This document shows, piece by piece, positions 7,401 to 14,680 of a DNA stretch of 37,649 nt (position 1 is its first letter; each line of letters opens with the position of its first letter). The position numbers and the translations under genes were made by a program. The DNA is from Lachnospiraceae bacterium (lineage in GTDB: Bacteria; Bacillota; Clostridia; Lachnospirales; Lachnospiraceae), in contig JAIEDW010000222.1 of the NCBI GenBank assembly GCA_029067805.1, positions 1 through 37,649 of the forward strand. Direction: 5' to 3'. The notes beneath the pieces were generated by a model. It was given only the letters and a program-made list of their open reading frames with translations, was not told the origin of the DNA and did no database searches.

Positions 7401-8592
7401 CACGAAAGCGGTAACGTATAAAATCGTCGGCTCACCTATCAACAAGGCATTGGCGAACGGGATTGTATCGAAAGTTTACACGGGAAAAGAAGAGGATGTG
7501 AAGCAAGAAAATGTGTCGCTCTCTCTTGACGACGTAACGTTACGCGAAGGAGTTGACTACACTGTTTCCTATGTCAACATTACAAAAGCGGGAACTGCAT
7601 CGATTATTTTCAAAGGAATAAACGGTTACAGCGGTCAGCTTAAGAAAACGTATAAAATTACACAGCTTGATCTTGCGGATAGCGCGATTACGATGACTTA
7701 CACAACACAAGACGCGGCTGATAAACAGACTTCGATAAAATCGCTGTCGGAAATAACATCACCTTACATGAAGGGAAGCACTTGTCCGAATGTGCAGCTT
7801 TATCTGAACGGCACGCCGCTTACAAAAGGAAAAGACTATACCGTAAAATACACAAATAACAAGCAAATCACCACATCTGACTTAGAGGAAAACAAGTTTC
7901 CGTCTATAACCGTAACGGGAAAGGGCAGCTTCAAGGGAACGCTTACAGGCACATGGACGATTACGGACAGCCCATTTGGCGGTGAAAGCGACAAAGTAAA
8001 GCTTGTGTTAAAAGATGTGGTATATAAAAACGCACCAAACAAATTTAAAACTGCGATTACTTTAATCGACGCAAACGGAGCAAAACTTTCCAAAGGCAAA
8101 GATTATGACACGAATGTCACTTTCTCTTATGCGGAAGATACATTTGTGAATACCACTGACGGTGACCGCATAAGGAGAGAAAAAAATAAGCTTGTCGGTG
8201 ACACAGATATTCCCGACGCGGGAACCGAAATCCGTGTCACAGTAATCGGAAAAGGTGCATATGCGGGAAAAGATGAAAATGCTGTTGTTTCCAATACTTA
8301 TCGCATCGTAAGCGCCGATATTGCAAAAGCAAAAGTCCGTGTAAACGCAAAAGCGTATCAAAACGGCGATCCTGTTACGCTGACGGCTAACGATATTGAA
8401 ATTACATTAAACGGAGAAACGCTGAACTACGGCGAAGATTACACCATAGATACGACCACCTACGCAAACAATTTGAAAAAAGGAAAGGCAACCGTCATAC
8501 TCAAAGGCATTGGCAAAAACTACGGCGGCGAAAAGAAAATTTCCTTTACCATCGGTTCCAAAGCGCTTGTCTGGTGGAAAAATCTTTCATAA
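4471..8592 (+). CDS. Large secreted surface protein: SH3-like + GH73-type glucosaminidase + Ig-like repeats
   Basis: This is a 1373-residue exported protein. A signal peptide covers 1-29 ('VNAAE' near the cut). A Glu/Ser-rich, repeat-built linker follows to about 140. Residues 158-222 resemble a bacterial SH3 domain. Residues 265-510 resemble an endo-beta-N-acetylglucosaminidase (GH73 type), with 'SRVYQEQGSG' holding the likely catalytic Glu408 and 'GYYNYFNVGA' typical of clostridial members. A Big_2-like Ig domain spans 546-650 ('WSSSNSKVAKI'), and an InlB/Flg_new-like unit spans 660-732. Seven Ig-like repeats, marked by 'GKDYTVSY...GYSGT', run from 738 to the end. There is no LPxTG, SLH or C-terminal membrane anchor, so attachment must be by other means. 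An AAAGGA ribosome site precedes the ATG. It probably remodels or binds peptidoglycan at the cell surface. Confidence 0.88.
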   Translation: MFHKKRYRALSLILSFTLFIGGVPTTVNAAELYDENDTNVINDISEIDITQEETEIENESESEKQTEAAIEIQPEKESEAAIETKPTVETQPIFESETIFENESELVFENESEIFENESETIFESESASDTESEPDFDSDIQAAIDAFNKLAAEKPLMALLYRTETYDVHQSPATDKTVATINSGHTLYIKSVDISEDGIWYEAAFWLNGTEYNGYVESYYLAYSDEDWINWETEYDMHVIMPYALNGKIDTSDIDAFPAYYRDKLIALKELHPNWIFVPMNTGLDFNTVVANEMGDKSLIQNTKSNAEKGWVGKLHGGSWYYATKDAVSYYLDPLNFLTEGYIFQFEQLTFNGSYHTVSAIQNFLNGTFMKGKLPDDSSKTYAQAFYEIGKSRTLSPIHLASRVYQEQGSGTSALISGKYNGYQGYYNYFNVGASGKTDKEVIESGLSYAKSKGWNTHYKSLSGGAATIGNGYILKGQDTPYLQKFDIDDNYNPLYTHQYMQNIQAPASESLTTKKMYANAGSLDSAFVFKIPVYTGMQAEKHLQSVTLDKSSLILQTQDSLSGNPSDLDVTDMLTVRYNPANMTDEISNITWSSSNSKVAKITSTNNSETVKVTAVGEGMATITVTVTAINSATGENIVKTASCQITVLAPAKAIENCVVTFMNKDNATVLKTVTVPYEGSVDEENIPKISVSDDELFVGWFTGKGGTGTRFDDTTVLSVENTVVYPYCETQGKGFYVLPIGDYTYTGSAIKPEVQVYDSILNADGSHRLITLEKGKDYTVSYKNNKNVNTADSVSPTVVIKGKGNYSGTEYAYFNILPKSLTDSDISADNMTIAYNGKLQKATPVVTRSGKKLSVKKDFTVSYPNTNKNAYNDAGTYPIVINGTGGYSGTRIIYLKITSDVLMSKVSVAKIPSQTYDETLVKNGSGMTPKNLQVTYKNRTLEEGIDYSVRYANNHSVGTATAYITAKNGSGFSGTKAVTYKIVGSPINKALANGIVSKVYTGKEEDVKQENVSLSLDDVTLREGVDYTVSYVNITKAGTASIIFKGINGYSGQLKKTYKITQLDLADSAITMTYTTQDAADKQTSIKSLSEITSPYMKGSTCPNVQLYLNGTPLTKGKDYTVKYTNNKQITTSDLEENKFPSITVTGKGSFKGTLTGTWTITDSPFGGESDKVKLVLKDVVYKNAPNKFKTAITLIDANGAKLSKGKDYDTNVTFSYAEDTFVNTTDGDRIRREKNKLVGDTDIPDAGTEIRVTVIGKGAYAGKDENAVVSNTYRIVSADIAKAKVRVNAKAYQNGDPVTLTANDIEITLNGETLNYGEDYTIDTTTYANNLKKGKATVILKGIGKNYGGEKKISFTIGSKALVWWKNLS
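4750..4851 (+). repeat. Imperfect tandem repeat encoding FESE/FENESE units
   Basis: Within the surface-protein gene, units encoding F-E-N-E-S-E (with T-I or L-V spacers) occur five to six times in a row. The DNA units (TTTGAAAACGAATCCGAA and variants) are close enough to expand or shrink by slippage. The product is an acidic, disordered stalk between the signal peptide and the SH3-like domain. Confidence 0.75.
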
Positions 8593-8630
8593 AAAAATAT
8601 CCCTGTCACTTTTTCGACAGGGATATTTTT
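8593..8630. terminator. Bidirectional terminator between surface protein gene and livF
   Basis: A perfect 15-bp stem, AAAAATATCCCTGTC (8593-8607) with GACAGGGATATTTTT (8616-8630), has an 8-nt loop. A-runs and T-runs on both sides make it a Rho-independent terminator for both converging transcripts. Its last base is also the first base of the livF stop codon. Confidence 0.92.
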
Positions 8631-9355
8631 TATACGTTCGCTTCTTTCGATTTTCCAAGATAAGCCGCTTTGATTTCCTCATTCTCCGCCAGCTCTTTTC
8701 CGGTACCGCTGAGCGTAATTCTGCCTGTTTCCATAACATACGCCCGATGCGCCGCTTTCAGCGCCATATTTGCATTCTGCTCAACCAGCAAAATCGTCAC
8801 GCCCTGTTTGTTGATTTCACGGATAATGTCAAATACGCCCTGAACGATGATTGGAGCAAGGCCAAGGGAAGGCTCGTCCATCATGATCAGTTTCGGTCTG
8901 CTCATCAACGCTCTTCCGATTGCCAGCATCTGCTGTTCACCGCCCGACAACGTACCCGCAAGCTGCCACGAACGCTCCTTCAATCTGGGGAACAGATCGT
9001 ACACCCATTTGATATCTTCATCCAACGCATCTTTTCTCATATACGCGCCGATCTTTAAATTTTCAAGCACAGTAAGGTCCGAAAAAACGCGCCGTCCCTC
9101 GGGAACAAGCGTAATTCCTTCAACTACAATTCGATCGGTAGGCAGCGATGCGATCTCTTTTTCGTTAAACAAAATACTGCCGCTCTCCGGTTTCTCCAAT
9201 CCGACGATGGAACGCAGCGTAGAACTTTTTCCCGCGCCGTTTGCGCCGATCAAGGTCACGATTTCTCCCTCTTCCACATGAAACGAGATGTCCTTTACTG
9301 CCTTAATTCCTCCGTAGGATACATTCAAATCCTTAATTTCCAATATACTACTCAT
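8630..9355 (-). CDS. livF: Branched-chain amino-acid ABC transporter ATP-binding protein LivF
   Basis: This is a 241-residue ATPase starting M-S-S-I-L-E-I-K. The frame is open further upstream, but only inside livG. The start at 9355 overlaps the livG stop by 8 nt, which points to coupled translation. Walker A is GANGAGKSS (37-45), the signature is LSGGEQQ, and Walker B is 'LIMMDEPSLGL' followed by a switch His region ('LLVEQNANMAL'). This is the standard short LivF form. With LivG it powers uptake of leucine, isoleucine and valine through LivH/LivM. It is the last gene of the liv operon, ending on the bidirectional terminator. Confidence 0.95.
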   Translation of the reverse strand: MSSILEIKDLNVSYGGIKAVKDISFHVEEGEIVTLIGANGAGKSSTLRSIVGLEKPESGSILFNEKEIASLPTDRIVVEGITLVPEGRRVFSDLTVLENLKIGAYMRKDALDEDIKWVYDLFPRLKERSWQLAGTLSGGEQQMLAIGRALMSRPKLIMMDEPSLGLAPIIVQGVFDIIREINKQGVTILLVEQNANMALKAAHRAYVMETGRITLSGTGKELAENEEIKAAYLGKSKEANV

Positions 9356-10220
9356 CCTGTGCACCCCCCAGATAAGCCTCGATAACCCTCGGATTGTTGC
9401 GGACCTCCTCCGGCGTTCCCTCAGCGATGGATTTTCCGAAATCCAGCACATAAATCCTGTCGGAAATCTCCATAACCAAATCCATATGATGTTCAATCAT
9501 AAATATCGTCAATCCAAACTCATCGCGAATCCGTCCGATAAACTGTGTCAATTCAAGCGTTTCCTGTGGATTCATACCCGCCGCCGGCTCGTCCAAAAGC
9601 AAAAGCTCCGGCTTTGTCGCAAGCGCACGCGCAATCTCCAAATGACGCTGCTTTCCGTAAGGAAGCGAAGTTGCAAGCTCATCACGCACGTCTTCAAGCT
9701 CCATAATTTTTAAAAGCTCCTCCGATTCCTTGCGCATCTGCGCCTCTTCCTTTGCATTTAGTCGGAACGTTGCCGTAAAAATATTGCTGGTGCGAAGCAT
9801 ATGTTTTGCAATCAAAATATTTTCAAACACGGTCTGACTTTTAAACAAACGTATATTCTGAAACGTTCTTGCAATCCCAAGCTTTGTTACTTTATCCGGC
9901 GTCGGCGCCATAACGTGCTTTCCCGCATACAATGTGGCATTTTCCCCTTGATAAAGTTTTTTCATCTTTCCTTGAGGCGTATTTTGAATGATCTTATTTC
10001 CTTTATAATAAATCGCACCGTTCGTTGGCGCATAAACACCCGTGATTACATTAAATGCCGTTGTCTTTCCCGCACCGTTGGGACCGATCAGGGAAATGAT
10101 CTCACCCTTGCCAACCTTCAAACTTACATTATCCACAGCGACCACGCCGCCAAACTGCATAGTTATATTTTCCAACTGCAGCACAATGTTCTCATTTTTT
10201 CCTGTTTTATCATTGCTCAT
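9348..10220 (-). CDS. livG: Branched-chain amino-acid ABC transporter ATP-binding protein LivG, with an insertion
   Basis: This is a 290-residue ATPase. An ATG at 10220 was chosen because AAAGGCGG lies about 9 nt upstream; an alternative GTG at 10229 sits on top of that site. Walker A is GPNGAGKTT (46-54), the signature region is 'LPYGKQR', and Walker B is 'LLLLDEPAAGMNP', typical of LivG. Between the Walker A region and the Q-loop 'GIARTFQNIRLF' there is extra sequence (about residues 80-108, 'QGKMKKLYQGENATLYAGKH') compared with the usual 255-residue LivG. The start overlaps the livM stop by 11 nt. It forms a heterodimer with LivF. Confidence 0.93.
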   Translation of the reverse strand: MSNDKTGKNENIVLQLENITMQFGGVVAVDNVSLKVGKGEIISLIGPNGAGKTTAFNVITGVYAPTNGAIYYKGNKIIQNTPQGKMKKLYQGENATLYAGKHVMAPTPDKVTKLGIARTFQNIRLFKSQTVFENILIAKHMLRTSNIFTATFRLNAKEEAQMRKESEELLKIMELEDVRDELATSLPYGKQRHLEIARALATKPELLLLDEPAAGMNPQETLELTQFIGRIRDEFGLTIFMIEHHMDLVMEISDRIYVLDFGKSIAEGTPEEVRNNPRVIEAYLGGAQDE

Positions 10221-11301
10221 GGGTATCACCCGCCTTTTTCACGCTTTTTTTGCCAAACCGCTTTTGAAAGAAGTTGTAGCAACCCTCTACAGAAAATTCC
10301 CGCGTTCCCATAATGCCCTGTCGGTAGAACAATACCATCGCCATGATGACAATCGCAAAGACAACTTTTCGAAAGCCCGGACGCAGCAAAGGCACATGGA
10401 AACTGCCAATATATAAGTTTTCATTATCGAGAAAACGAAGCCACCATTCCGAACATGCGATAAACAAGAACGAACTGATGCAGCTTCCCGTCACGGAGCC
10501 GATACCGCCGATTACTACAATTAACAAAATCTCGTAAGTCATCGCGGACTTAAACATCGATGCCTGTATCGTCGTCTGATACATCGCAAGCAGTCCTCCC
10601 GAAACTCCGGCAAAGAAGGAACTGATCACAAACGCAAGACGCTTGTGATGCGCAAGATTGATTCCCATTGCCTCCGCCGCAATCTCATCGTCGCGGATCG
10701 CCTTAAATGCGCGGCCATACGTCGAATTGATCAACAGCACAATCAGCGCAATGCAAATTCCCGACACGATAAACGGATACAGCACGGAGTGAAACGTCGG
10801 AAAACTTCTAAGCAGATTGGATCCGTTCGTTACGGGTCCCAATTTATCCCACTGGAAAACCGCGCGGATAATTTCCGCAAATCCCAGCGTCGCAATCGCA
10901 AGGTAATCACTTTTGAGACGCAGCACAGGAAGTCCGATCAAAAAGGCAAATATCGCTGCCACGAGTCCACCCGCAATCAAAGCAATCGGAACTGGAAGCG
11001 CAAAATTGATAATTCCGCCGTTATAATACTGATAAACGCTTGCTCTTGATGCTGACGGAATCGTCAAAATCGCATATGTATATGCCCCTAAGAGCATGAA
11101 TCCCGCTTGTCCCAGTGAAAACAATCCGGTAAATCCGTTTAAGAGATTCATGGACACTGCCACCAACGCATAAATAGCGCCTTTTTTTAATACGGTAAAA
11201 AGCATAGATCCGGAGGGCAATACTTGTTCAAGAATAAAAAGTATGATCAGCAACGCGGCAATCAGACCGACGTTCCATGTTATTTTTTTTGTTTTACTCA
11301 T
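10210..11301 (-). CDS. livM: Branched-chain amino-acid ABC transporter permease LivM
   Basis: This is a 363-residue permease with about ten hydrophobic segments and the BPD_transp_2 family pattern: 'GLFSLGQAGFMLLGAYTYA' near residue 60, 'YLAIATLGFAEIIRAVF' and 'GGIGSVTGS'. The cytoplasmic coupling loop contains 'GRAFKAIRDDEIAAEAMGI'. The C-terminus is charged ('FQKRFGKKSVKKAGD'). An AGGAGGAGGCGG ribosome site lies just before the ATG. The start is 14 nt from the livH stop, and the end overlaps livG. It forms the membrane channel with LivH. Confidence 0.95.
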   Translation of the reverse strand: MSKTKKITWNVGLIAALLIILFILEQVLPSGSMLFTVLKKGAIYALVAVSMNLLNGFTGLFSLGQAGFMLLGAYTYAILTIPSASRASVYQYYNGGIINFALPVPIALIAGGLVAAIFAFLIGLPVLRLKSDYLAIATLGFAEIIRAVFQWDKLGPVTNGSNLLRSFPTFHSVLYPFIVSGICIALIVLLINSTYGRAFKAIRDDEIAAEAMGINLAHHKRLAFVISSFFAGVSGGLLAMYQTTIQASMFKSAMTYEILLIVVIGGIGSVTGSCISSFLFIACSEWWLRFLDNENLYIGSFHVPLLRPGFRKVVFAIVIMAMVLFYRQGIMGTREFSVEGCYNFFQKRFGKKSVKKAGDTHEQ

Positions 11302-11315
11302 TTTCCGCCTCCTCC

Positions 11316-12200
11316 TTATACTTTATCCGTCGCTTTTTCGCCAAACAGTCCTGTAGGTTTTGCAATTAAAATAATGATTAAGAGGGCAAAAGTAAATGCA
11401 TCGGAAAAAGTCGTAAGCCCCAACCCTTTCATGATATTTTCACAAATTCCTATGATAAATGCACCAATAACTGCCCCCGGTATGGAACCGATTCCGCCAA
11501 ATACCGCCGCTACAAAGGCTTTCAATCCCGGCATCGCGCCGACAGTCGGTGTCACTCCTGTATAATTGGTAAAGAACAAAAGGCTTCCAACTGCTGCCAG
11601 AAACGTACCGATAACAAACGTCATGCTGACAACGGAATTAATCTTGATTCCCATAAGCTGCGATGTTTCAAAGTCTCTGGAAGCCGCACGCATCGCCATA
11701 CCGATTTTCGTATACTTAATCAGCAGCACCAAAATGACAACCAGTATGATTGTAAGGATCGGCGTGATCACCGTAACACGCTTCGTGGTCGTACCGAAAA
11801 TTGTTATGGTATCGCTAATCCAAGGAATTGCGGGATACTGCTGCGAAAGTCCGCCTGTTACATACAACGCAAGATTTTGTAAAAGATAGGAAACACCGAT
11901 CGCAGAAATCATTATGGACATACGCGGAGCGCTCCGAAGCGGCTTATACGCCACACGCTCTACCGTAAAACCGATTATTACTGTCACTACGATCATCAGC
12001 GGAATCGCTATGTACATTGGCATCACGGTAGCCGAATATACAAGCAACAGTCCCGCTACCATGAAAATATCACCATGTGCAAAGTTAATCAGACGCAAGA
12101 TTCCATAGACCATTGTATAGCCGATTGCAATCAGTGCATACTGACCTCCTACTGATATTCCTGCCATCAGATACGGCAGATTTCTTGAAATCCAATCCAT
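11316..12200 (-). CDS. livH: Branched-chain amino-acid ABC transporter permease LivH
   Basis: This is a 294-residue permease, the normal LivH length, with about eight membrane segments. Typical LivH stretches are 'GGQYALIAIGYTMVYGILRLINFAHGD' near residue 18, cited here only for its position, then 'MAMRAASRDFETSQLMGI' as coupling loop and 'VFGGIGSIPGAVIGA' near the C-terminus. It pairs with LivM. A GGGGGAA stretch lies before the ATG. The gene follows livK after an 84-nt gap that contains an attenuator-like hairpin. Confidence 0.95.
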   Translation of the reverse strand: MDWISRNLPYLMAGISVGGQYALIAIGYTMVYGILRLINFAHGDIFMVAGLLLVYSATVMPMYIAIPLMIVVTVIIGFTVERVAYKPLRSAPRMSIMISAIGVSYLLQNLALYVTGGLSQQYPAIPWISDTITIFGTTTKRVTVITPILTIILVVILVLLIKYTKIGMAMRAASRDFETSQLMGIKINSVVSMTFVIGTFLAAVGSLLFFTNYTGVTPTVGAMPGLKAFVAAVFGGIGSIPGAVIGAFIIGICENIMKGLGLTTFSDAFTFALLIIILIAKPTGLFGEKATDKV

Positions 12201-12240
12201 AATGTTCCCCCATTCTTTCTCTCTCTACAAAAATAGGCAA

Positions 12241-12266
12241 GGCGGGAGAGTAACGCTTCCCCCGCC
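12241..12266 (-). terminator. Attenuator-like hairpin between livK and livH
   Basis: GGCGGG (12241-12246) pairs with CCCGCC (12261-12266), with further inner pairs. On the minus strand a TATTTTT run starts several bases after the stem. Placed after the binding-protein gene and before the permease genes, it would let most transcripts stop after livK, giving excess binding protein over membrane subunits. It may instead protect the livK message 3' end. Confidence 0.55.
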
Positions 12267-12284
12267 ATTAGGTATCTCAGATTA

Positions 12285-13490
12285 TTATTTTACACCCTGA
12301 ACGGCTACGAAATCCCATGCGCCTGTTTCCGTGTTTGCGCATTTTACATAAGCCACATCACGAAGTGCATCTCCTGTTTCGTTAAATGCAATATCTCCGG
12401 ATACACCGGTATAAGTAACCTTCCAAAGCGCCTCATTTACTGCTGCAGGATCTGTTGAGCCCGCTGCTTTAAGCGCCTCCAACGCTACATAATACGCATC
12501 ATAACCCATCGCGGTTACGGCTGCGATCGTATCATCACCGCCATTGTTTGCCTTTGCGGTAGAGTCCGAATTAATCCAGTCCTTAATACCGTTATCAAAC
12601 TCTGTGTTACCGCCTTCCTGATAGAACGTCGTAACATAAATCTGAACATCTTTTCCTGATGCTGCATTTAAGATAACGTTGGAATCCCATGTATCACCTG
12701 CCATGAGAGGGATATTAAGTCCCTGTGCTGCCGACTGCTCAATAATAAGCGCTGCCGCTTCTGTTGAAACCGGTGCAAAGAATACATCTGCGCCTGCGTT
12801 TTTCGCAGAAGTGATATAGGAAATAAAGTCGCTGTTACCTTCTTGGAACGTTTCTTCAACAACTTCGCCGCCAAGAGCTACAAACGCCTCTTTGAAATAA
12901 TGTCCAAGACCTGTAGAATAATCATCACCGAGCTTTGTTAAAATATAAGCCTTCTTTGCGGAAAAGTTCTCGTTCGCAAAGTTTGCAAGTACCGTACCCT
13001 GGAACGGATCAAGGAAACAGATACGGAAATAATGGGTATTTCCCTCTGTAACCTGCGGATTTGTACAAGTTACGCCGATTGCCGGAATTCCCGCGTCTTT
13101 AAATACGTCCGAAGCCGCAATGGATACACCCGAACCGTAAGAACCGAGCACTACCGATACATTGGAACCTACAAGGGAAGATGCCGCAGACGGTCCTTTG
13201 TCGTTTGAAGACTCATTGTCTACGATCTCTAACTCTACCTTGTACTCTTCTCCGCCAATCTCCACGGTAGGCGTCTTTGAGTTTGCATACTGCATACCCA
13301 GCGTTTCCTGCTTGCCGCCCGCACCGTTATCTCCGGATGCCGGCTCGTATACACCAATTTTTACTACCTTTGCGCCATCGTTGGATGATCCTGTCGATGC
13401 CGCATTGTTGTTACCGCTTCCGCCACAGCCTGTCAACATTGTGCCGACCATTGCCGCAGTGAGAGCAAATGCCAATACTCGTTTTTTCAT
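12285..13490 (-). CDS. livK: Branched-chain amino-acid ABC transporter substrate-binding lipoprotein LivK
   Basis: This is a 401-residue lipoprotein. The signal peptide ends in the lipobox L-T-G-C, with Cys22 as lipid anchor, then a Ser/Asn/Gly linker to about residue 40. The rest fits a Peripla_BP_6 fold: 'VVKIGVYEPASGDNGAGGKQ', the long 'VVLGSYGSGVSIAASDVFKDAG' strand-helix near 110-130, and 'AVTAMGYDAYYVALEALKAAG' near the C-terminus. It captures branched-chain amino acids (or a related ligand) outside the membrane. It is the first gene of the liv operon; a GAGGAGG ribosome site and a near-consensus promoter precede it. The ligand is inferred from the operon, not from binding residues. Confidence 0.95.
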   Translation of the reverse strand: MKKRVLAFALTAAMVGTMLTGCGGSGNNNAASTGSSNDGAKVVKIGVYEPASGDNGAGGKQETLGMQYANSKTPTVEIGGEEYKVELEIVDNESSNDKGPSAASSLVGSNVSVVLGSYGSGVSIAASDVFKDAGIPAIGVTCTNPQVTEGNTHYFRICFLDPFQGTVLANFANENFSAKKAYILTKLGDDYSTGLGHYFKEAFVALGGEVVEETFQEGNSDFISYITSAKNAGADVFFAPVSTEAAALIIEQSAAQGLNIPLMAGDTWDSNVILNAASGKDVQIYVTTFYQEGGNTEFDNGIKDWINSDSTAKANNGGDDTIAAVTAMGYDAYYVALEALKAAGSTDPAAVNEALWKVTYTGVSGDIAFNETGDALRDVAYVKCANTETGAWDFVAVQGVK

Positions 13491-13562
13491 AATTTAATCC
13501 TCCTCCTATTCGTACACTTGTTAAAACTTGCACAAACCAGTACAAGTCTAAATACGCCTTAC

Positions 13563-13591
13563 AGTATAACATATGATTTACGGGATTTCAA
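13563..13591 (-). promoter_or_regulatory. livK: Promoter of the liv operon
   Basis: On the minus strand TTGAAA (13586-13591) and TATACT (13563-13568) are exactly 17 nt apart, each 5/6 to consensus. The leader to the livK ATG is about 65 nt and shows no leader peptide or riboswitch that I recognise. Confidence 0.8.
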
Positions 13592-13678
13592 GGAAAATCG
13601 CTTTGTTAAGTTAATAATTTATCAATTTAACAGGGTAAAGCCCTCGCTGCAAACTGCTTTTTGATTCGTTGCTCACAA

Positions 13679-13713
13679 AAAAAGTATTTGAAAAACGTTT
13701 CCAAATACTTTTT
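13679..13713 (-). terminator. Terminator after the MGMT-like gene
   Basis: AAAAAGTATTTG (13679-13690) pairs perfectly with CAAATACTTTTT (13702-13713), with an 11-nt loop. On the minus strand the stem is followed by TTTTTTTGTG. It ends the transcript of the MGMT-like gene and separates it from the liv promoter. Confidence 0.85.
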
Positions 13714-13725
13714 AAATAGCAATAT

Positions 13726-14043
13726 TTAATAAACAGGACGTTCCCACTGGTACCGCTTCATATCCACATATCCATCGATAAATTCCACGCCCTCCGCTTT
13801 TAAGAGTTCAACCTGTCGGTTGCCGCCACCAAATGCAAACGCGTCCGACACCTTGCCCTCCTTATTGACAACGCGGTAGCAGGGAATGTTGTCGGGATCG
13901 GGGTTGACATGCAGTGCATATCCGACCACTCTCGCCCACCGCTTATTACCCGCAATCGCCGCAATCTGACCGTAAGTTGCCACTTGACCGTACGGGATTT
14001 GCTTTACGACTTCATATATTTTTTCAAATGTTGACTGTTCCAT
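13726..14043 (-). CDS. MGMT-like DNA-binding/alkyltransferase domain protein
   Basis: This is a 105-residue protein consisting only of the C-terminal DNA-binding half of O6-alkylguanine-DNA alkyltransferase. It shows the helix-turn-helix 'IPYGQVATYGQIA' with 'ARVVGYAL' as arginine finger. The active-site motif is PCYRV (Cys55) in place of the usual PCHRV: the alkyl-accepting Cys is kept but the activating His is Tyr. Alkyltransferase-like proteins proper replace the Cys with Trp, so this is neither a normal Ogt nor a classic ATL. The ATG at 14043 is preferred over the upstream ATG at 14079 because AGAAAGGC precedes it, and because a TATAAT at 14090-14095 would place the transcript start almost on the upstream ATG. 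Confidence 0.85.
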   Translation of the reverse strand: MEQSTFEKIYEVVKQIPYGQVATYGQIAAIAGNKRWARVVGYALHVNPDPDNIPCYRVVNKEGKVSDAFAFGGGNRQVELLKAEGVEFIDGYVDMKRYQWERPVY

Positions 14044-14089
14044 GAGATGTTTTGCCTTTCTATTTTCGTTTGCTCGCATTTAAGTTTTT

Positions 14090-14095
14090 ATTATA
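14090..14095 (-). promoter_or_regulatory. Possible -10 box of the MGMT-like gene
   Basis: A perfect TATAAT lies on the minus strand 50 nt upstream of the MGMT-like ATG and overlaps the region just below the upstream gene's stop. The -35 region at 14113-14118 (TTTTTA) is poor, so this may be a weak internal promoter. Confidence 0.3.
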
Positions 14096-14680
14096 CTACT
14101 GTTTCTGTCCCATAAAAAGAGCTTTGTACCTCGCTTCATAAAAGTCATCTGCAATCTTCTCAATTTCCTTAGTCGGTATCTCCGCAATATTCCCCAAGAA
14201 TTTCTCCCGCAAAGCCGCTATTTTTGCACTCGATTTCTCCAATGCGATTTTCGCCTCATACTCCTCATCCAACCACGCAATCTCTTCCTCCATTGTAGCA
14301 GATGTTCCGTCCGGTTTAAAATAATACACAGTGGGATCTTCATATCGCTTTTCAATCTCCGCATACAGCTTGGCATAGGCAGAGCCGGCGGCATTGATCA
14401 CATCTTTGTATTCATACGCTCCTTTTTCTTCCCTGATGCCTTTCAAAATGTCTGCCATCGTATCGGAAAGCTTTGTTACACTTCGGCACACGGTATGCTT
14501 CAAGCGATTCTCAATTTCCGCCCTATTCTTTTTCGGGTCAAAACCTACTTGTTGTTTAAAAACATTCTGTGCATTATCCGCCTTATTCAATTTTTGCTCA
14601 TAAAAACAACGCGCAGATTCCCTGCTTATTTCAGAACTTATATTCACATTATAAGCATTTCCACCAATTTTGATTGCCAT
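14096..14680 (-). CDS. Hypothetical protein, helical, 194 residues
   Basis: I do not recognise the family. The protein has no signal peptide or membrane segment and is rich in charged residues, with long predicted helices at about 20-110 and 120-190 and a 'YYFKPDGTS' turn near 118-126. The N-terminus 'MAIKIGGNAYNVNISSEIS' is polar and may be unstructured. A GGATGGAAG stretch precedes the ATG. It lies 52 nt upstream of the MGMT-like ATG in the same direction and may share its transcript. An AAGGAT-A-ATCCTT palindrome lies 40 nt before the start. Codon use looks like the neighbours, so it is a plausible real gene of unknown role. Confidence 0.7.
   Translation of the reverse strand: MAIKIGGNAYNVNISSEISRESARCFYEQKLNKADNAQNVFKQQVGFDPKKNRAEIENRLKHTVCRSVTKLSDTMADILKGIREEKGAYEYKDVINAAGSAYAKLYAEIEKRYEDPTVYYFKPDGTSATMEEEIAWLDEEYEAKIALEKSSAKIAALREKFLGNIAEIPTKEIEKIADDFYEARYKALFMGQKQ

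Noticed and set aside
8510-9058. 182-codon plus-strand open frame spanning the end of the surface gene and livF
   Set aside because: It crosses the bidirectional terminator and is antisense to livF Walker motifs.
10221-10229. GTG start for livG, nine bases upstream of the chosen ATG
   Set aside because: The GTG lies directly on the AGGCGG ribosome site, leaving no spacing; the ATG at 10220 is placed correctly.
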